Notes under the pieces: generated by a model
The model's input: only the letters and a program-made list of their open reading frames with translations
What the model was told of the DNA's origin: nothing
The model's database searches: none
Part shown: positions 61,501 to 64,000 of the stretch, piece by piece
Numbering within the stretch: position 1 is the stretch's first letter
How the letters are laid out: each line of letters opens with the position of its first letter
From: Bacillaceae bacterium JMAK1
GTDB taxonomy: Bacteria > Bacillota > Bacilli > Bacillales > Marinococcaceae
Reading direction: 5' to 3'
DNA length: 64,000 nucleotides
Assembly (NCBI GenBank): GCA_012970285.1
Contig: JIBW01000002.1
Span: 806,001-870,000 of the forward strand
Translations under genes and position numbers: made by a program

Positions 61501-61929
61501 AGCACGGGTAAAATCTGATAACTGCAAGCCAATCAACTCTTGAACATACTCATTCATATCGCCAACTTTATCAGCGAGTACGACCGGCTCTTCAGTCAAA
61601 TCAACAAATCGTGATCTTGATGTTTGCAACTTGTCGTCATTTGAACGTTTTACTTTACGCTCAGCAAGATACGTTCTTCCACCAATTTGGAACGTATACG
61701 AAACGGAAGCTTCCTTTTCAGCTTGGTTAATCATACTTACACCAACCGCACTATTACGCCCCATTTTCCCATAAAGTGCAAAGGTCATCGCATCTAAAAT
61801 CGTTGATTTCCCGCTACCTGTTGGACCAAATATCCCAAAAACCCCTCCTTCACAGAGGGCATTAAAGTCAATCGTTACCTTTTCTCTAAAGCTATGAAGT
61901 CCTGAAATACTTAAGGAGATCGGTCTCAT
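58573..61929 (-). CDS. sbcC: SbcC, ATPase subunit of the SbcCD nuclease
   Basis: A 1118-residue SMC/Rad50-like protein. Walker A GPTGSGKST is near residue 35, Q-loop near 145, long coiled coils fill about 175-500 and 600-960, separated by the zinc hook GAACPVCGSVDHPN near residue 525, and the signature SSLSGGETFL plus Walker B FFLDEGFGTLD are near 1020-1065. With SbcD it cleaves hairpins and blocked DNA ends. Its ATG overlaps the sbcD stop (ATGA). Confidence 0.95.
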   Translation of the reverse strand: MRPISLSISGLHSFREKVTIDFNALCEGGVFGIFGPTGSGKSTILDAMTFALYGKMGRNSAVGVSMINQAEKEASVSYTFQIGGRTYLAERKVKRSNDDKLQTSRSRFVDLTEEPVVLADKVGDMNEYVQELIGLQLSDFTRAVVLPQNKFSEFLQLKGTDRRVMLQRLFNLHKYGDELNDKVREGIQTHKQEILMIEREQQGMGDASKQALEEVRQQAEKAGREVKQESQNNEELDRQFKKAESLVSLQREKEEMENERAKLVEQKQSLQQSVEKKQIHELVVLVQPFLETLEETTNTLNELQQQQKDIDERVTKRSEQHRQAAMRHETAKNERSEYEPSLMMKQQQVEQLLQEQQAFQEIHRKLNDYDLEIKKQAQQVIETTNQKEAIQRTLSNRSSQMATVEDQLMTLLERESHHQHVRDASEAAMPIIQQRSALTEYEQDVKDKEKKRDEERQRYDEVVKERDNRAERLQTAYEYIVNWYNALHELERNRKEHIKTVKQAMSSEQDQLIASLAAHLEEGAACPVCGSVDHPNKHHHQHKGSHEDLEPAYEKLQSLYEATSYQRTLESLSERVRAAITVNDVQIQNDTTEHVTLQRETMLESLQQWMATFEKKVQTVARIESKTETLLQEFNQLNQSVENKTQTVNDYEKQYEEARQRIETKRSEYIQLRDQWYVQFAPLTLDSLEREKTNVRDEEKQIRSLREAQAEWQKEREQLQRDERTLEQQAQALQTEQIKLEHQRETLTKETESFSKKVRELVGEKTLEGVQTEVQEQRNKLEHNETLTAKEVENLASDYENVKNEQLTNQTKREDAVSRKQKAEQNWEEQKQGNAYQKLDALISFERADNLQSYRLTEVEVQQIDEAVERLQQQLSKVELNVERLNEQVGTDTISTDQFEKIVAALQESNERLERLKENRTNMQTALEQLTEKHERYAELEELAKQYEQKLSHFEELERVFRGKEFVDFLAEEQLVQVTKHASERLHTLTRGRYALVLDSSGGFMIADYFNGGEKRPASSLSGGETFLTSLALALSLSASIQLTGEKALEFFFLDEGFGTLDSELLDTVIHALEQLQTDHLAVGVISHVPELQERLQTRLMVTPATAEGKGSTASIEY

Positions 61930-63122
61930 GATGGTCCCGCCTTTCGATGTTCAGTCGATTCATCATCGAGTAGCGACAGAAATAGTTGCATCACTTCTTG
62001 TTCAGGTTCTGCACCGCCGGTTCGCTTCACGTAAAACTGGCGAAACAACTCATCGATCGGTACATCTTTACGCTCTTCATAATGGTGCATGTTCTCTTCT
62101 GGTAACACCGCACGGATTGTGACAATTCCGGGGTGTGCACGGCGTATCTTACCGATATCATCAGGCTTTAATGTATGATCGCTATGAATGGACAAGTCTA
62201 CCCATTCATTAAGTTTATTCGCTTCTTCTAACCATTTGTACACTTCTTCTAGACCGTTCTTTGCACGTACTTTTACGAGCGGCTTGCCACTAGTGAGCGG
62301 CACTTCTTTGATTGTCGCTTCAACATTAGGTTTCACGTCAACAATCGTTACAGATTTAGACACGGCCGTATCATTAAAAGAAAACGCGAGTGGTGAACCC
62401 GAATAACGAGTAGGTGTAGGAGCGTGATGTACCCACTGGGGACGGTGTAAGTGACCAAGTGCTGTATACGAGACATTACTCGGCAACGATTGAGGCTTAA
62501 CGGTGTACGCACCACCAACTTCAATCGGTCGTTCACTGTCCGTTGATGCCCCACCACTTACGTAAATGTGACTCATTGCAACATTGACGTCGTTTGCTGA
62601 GAAAGATTCGCTTAGTTTTCTAAACAATTCTCTAATTCGTTGATCGTACGTTTGTTGATAAGCGACATCTTCATTCACAGATTCTCCTGTTTCTGTGAAA
62701 CTAATCTTTAATCTTGACTCGGAAGGGTAAGGAAGTGCAGCGATTTTAAGAGTTTCAGATTGTGTGGGGATCCATATACTCATCGGCGTTTCATTCGGTA
62801 ATCCGAGCATATGAATGCGTTCATTTCGAATAAGCGGCCTTGCGGCCGCTAACCGCTCAGGTTGATCATGATTACCTGCAATAACAGCAACCGCCCGCTT
62901 CCCTCCATCTGAAAGACGACTTAAACTTTCATAATATAGTTCTTCAGCAACTGCAGGTGGGTTGGAACTATCGTAAACGTCACCAGCAATGAGCACTGCG
63001 TCTACCGCTTCTTCATCTGCAATGGTAACGAGCTCATCGATAAATGCTACATGTTCACTCGTACGATCCCTACCTTCTAGCGTGCGACCAAAATGCCAAT
63101 CTGCCGTATGCAATAAACGCAT
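61926..63122 (-). CDS. sbcD: SbcD, nuclease subunit of the SbcCD complex
   Basis: A 398-residue Mre11-type metallophosphoesterase. Motifs HTADWHFG (residues 5-12), IAGDVYD near 45, GNHDQ near 83, then AMSHIYVSGG and ALGHLHRPQ. ATG has AAAGGATG upstream. It is cotranscribed with sbcC and lies 20 bp after addA. Confidence 0.95.
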   Translation of the reverse strand: MRLLHTADWHFGRTLEGRDRTSEHVAFIDELVTIADEEAVDAVLIAGDVYDSSNPPAVAEELYYESLSRLSDGGKRAVAVIAGNHDQPERLAAARPLIRNERIHMLGLPNETPMSIWIPTQSETLKIAALPYPSESRLKISFTETGESVNEDVAYQQTYDQRIRELFRKLSESFSANDVNVAMSHIYVSGGASTDSERPIEVGGAYTVKPQSLPSNVSYTALGHLHRPQWVHHAPTPTRYSGSPLAFSFNDTAVSKSVTIVDVKPNVEATIKEVPLTSGKPLVKVRAKNGLEEVYKWLEEANKLNEWVDLSIHSDHTLKPDDIGKIRRAHPGIVTIRAVLPEENMHHYEERKDVPIDELFRQFYVKRTGGAEPEQEVMQLFLSLLDDESTEHRKAGPS

Positions 63123-63142
63123 CGGTTTTCATCCTTTCTTGA

Positions 63143-64000
63143 TCACAACTTAAGAGCATGTCCTCCATCAAAGAAATAGAGCCAACTCTCGGTAATCTCT
63201 TCATTCCATATTTGTTCTAATGCTTCTTTATACAGTCGCAATTGCTGTTCATAACGCTTTCGCATGACTGGCTCTGCTTCGTCAAAACCACGAGTAAAAC
63301 GGCTTGCAATCTGGTCGGTCTTGTAATCAATTAGAATATTATTTCCTGCGTGATCGACAAACACAAGATCAGCCATTCCTTGTACGAGCACTGCGTTATC
63401 TTCTTCGGTTTTACGAATATAAGAGAACGCAATTTCACGGTGAATTTCCGTCGCTTGTTGAATGCGAATACCAAGATCACTTTGTATGAACTTGAGTACT
63501 GCTTTAGCATTAACGACTTCAGTTTCTTGTTCTGTTAGTAATTCTTTCTCTTTTAAGATGTTCGTTAACGAACGAATCTCATCTTCGTTCGTTTCTGTAA
63601 ATGAAACGTGTTGCATAACCGTATGCGTTGCCGTCCCGATTTCCGCTCCACTCAGTTTTTGCTGTTGCATGAATTTCGGACGCCTTGCATTGGACGTTGT
63701 AAAACTTTTGTCCGTCATCGTGTTCTGGCTATAAGGATCCGCTTCTTGTAACGATTGCTTTAACTCTGAAACGCTCTGTTTCGCAAATGAATCTGTTGCT
63801 TCCTTGTATGGGTAGTCAAAACGCAATCGCTCAGATATAAAGTCGTAGTACTCACTTTTCTCGCCGACCGGTTTTAATTGTTTCATCTGTTGCAGTGTTT
63901 CTTCAATCGCTTCTGCTTCGAGTTGTTCATGCTCTCGCTTTTGCTCTTCGATGACGTTAAGTGTAAACGTTGCATCGTGAGGATAGCGCGAAAAAGCAAC
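63143..64000 (-). CDS. addA: AddA (helicase-nuclease subunit), C-terminal part
   Basis: The reading frame continues beyond the right edge; about 285 C-terminal codons are visible. They form the RecB-type nuclease domain: GTATHTVMQHV near 63615, VLVQGMADLVF near 63380, catalytic Asp and Lys in ILIDYKTDQI near 63325 and the YEQQLRLYKEAL helix near 63240. AddAB processes double-strand breaks for recombination. addA-sbcD-sbcC order is the Bacillus arrangement. Confidence 0.93.
   Translation of the reverse strand, partial: VAFSRYPHDATFTLNVIEEQKREHEQLEAEAIEETLQQMKQLKPVGEKSEYYDFISERLRFDYPYKEATDSFAKQSVSELKQSLQEADPYSQNTMTDKSFTTSNARRPKFMQQQKLSGAEIGTATHTVMQHVSFTETNEDEIRSLTNILKEKELLTEQETEVVNAKAVLKFIQSDLGIRIQQATEIHREIAFSYIRKTEEDNAVLVQGMADLVFVDHAGNNILIDYKTDQIASRFTRGFDEAEPVMRKRYEQQLRLYKEALEQIWNEEITESWLYFFDGGHALKL

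Overview
The window looks like the chromosome of a spore-forming Bacillaceae bacterium, probably a halo- or alkali-tolerant one. The evidence is the Bacillus subtilis-like order ypsC - rnpB - gpsB - cotD - mrfB(yprB) - mrfA(yprA), class-B RNase P RNA, strong AGGAGG-type ribosome sites with frequent GTG/TTG starts, a CcpA cre site, a sigma-K-like promoter, and very acidic secreted proteins. No rRNA, tRNA, intact insertion sequence, CRISPR array or prophage was seen.

Layout. 1-6 kb: conserved core (rRNA methyltransferase end, RNase P RNA, RNase H-like protein, GpsB, CotD, MrfAB repair proteins). 6-14 kb: PabB-PabC fusion, a kynUBA tryptophan-to-anthranilate operon, an MBL-fold hydrolase, RecQ. 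14-19 kb: an SDR, a run of short membrane proteins and a lipoprotein, and a TetR/MFS pair with matching operators. 19-28 kb: a catabolic island for an unknown sugar acid. One arm holds a TRAP transporter, an FAH-family dehydratase, a 2-oxoglutarate-semialdehyde dehydrogenase and a split UxaA-type dehydratase; the divergent arm holds an AraC regulator, an SDR and a second FAH-family hydrolase. A cre site and TTGCG repeats lie between them. 28-36 kb: resistance and export genes (MFS with an ArsR-type regulator, a guanidine-I riboswitch with a YkkCD pair, a MarR/MFS pair), acetyltransferases, an SDR and a TetR regulator. 36-40.5 kb: an aliB-badI-aliA-badH operon for cyclohexanecarboxylate-type acids.

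41-47 kb is a cell-surface region: a PQQ-type sugar dehydrogenase lipoprotein, a lipoprotein sortase, a two-repeat MPQTG protein that is its likely substrate, and an ECF sigma/RskA-type anti-sigma pair. A matching promoter motif (TGATCC, 16 bp, CGTT) precedes both the sigma gene and the MPQTG gene, which suggests a self-contained regulon. 47-54 kb: a sigma-54 activator with a hotdog protein, DbpA helicase, and a peptide-binding lipoprotein with an M20 peptidase. 54-57 kb is decaying accessory DNA: an orphan surface protein, a gene broken by two stops and frameshifts, and a small MITE-like element. 56.6-58.4 kb holds a second ECF sigma operon with an unrecognised GNVG/repeat protein and a 38-residue basic peptide. 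The window ends in sbcC, sbcD and the 3' part of addA (double-strand break repair).

Most protein functions are assigned by recognising family motifs by eye. No database search was run.
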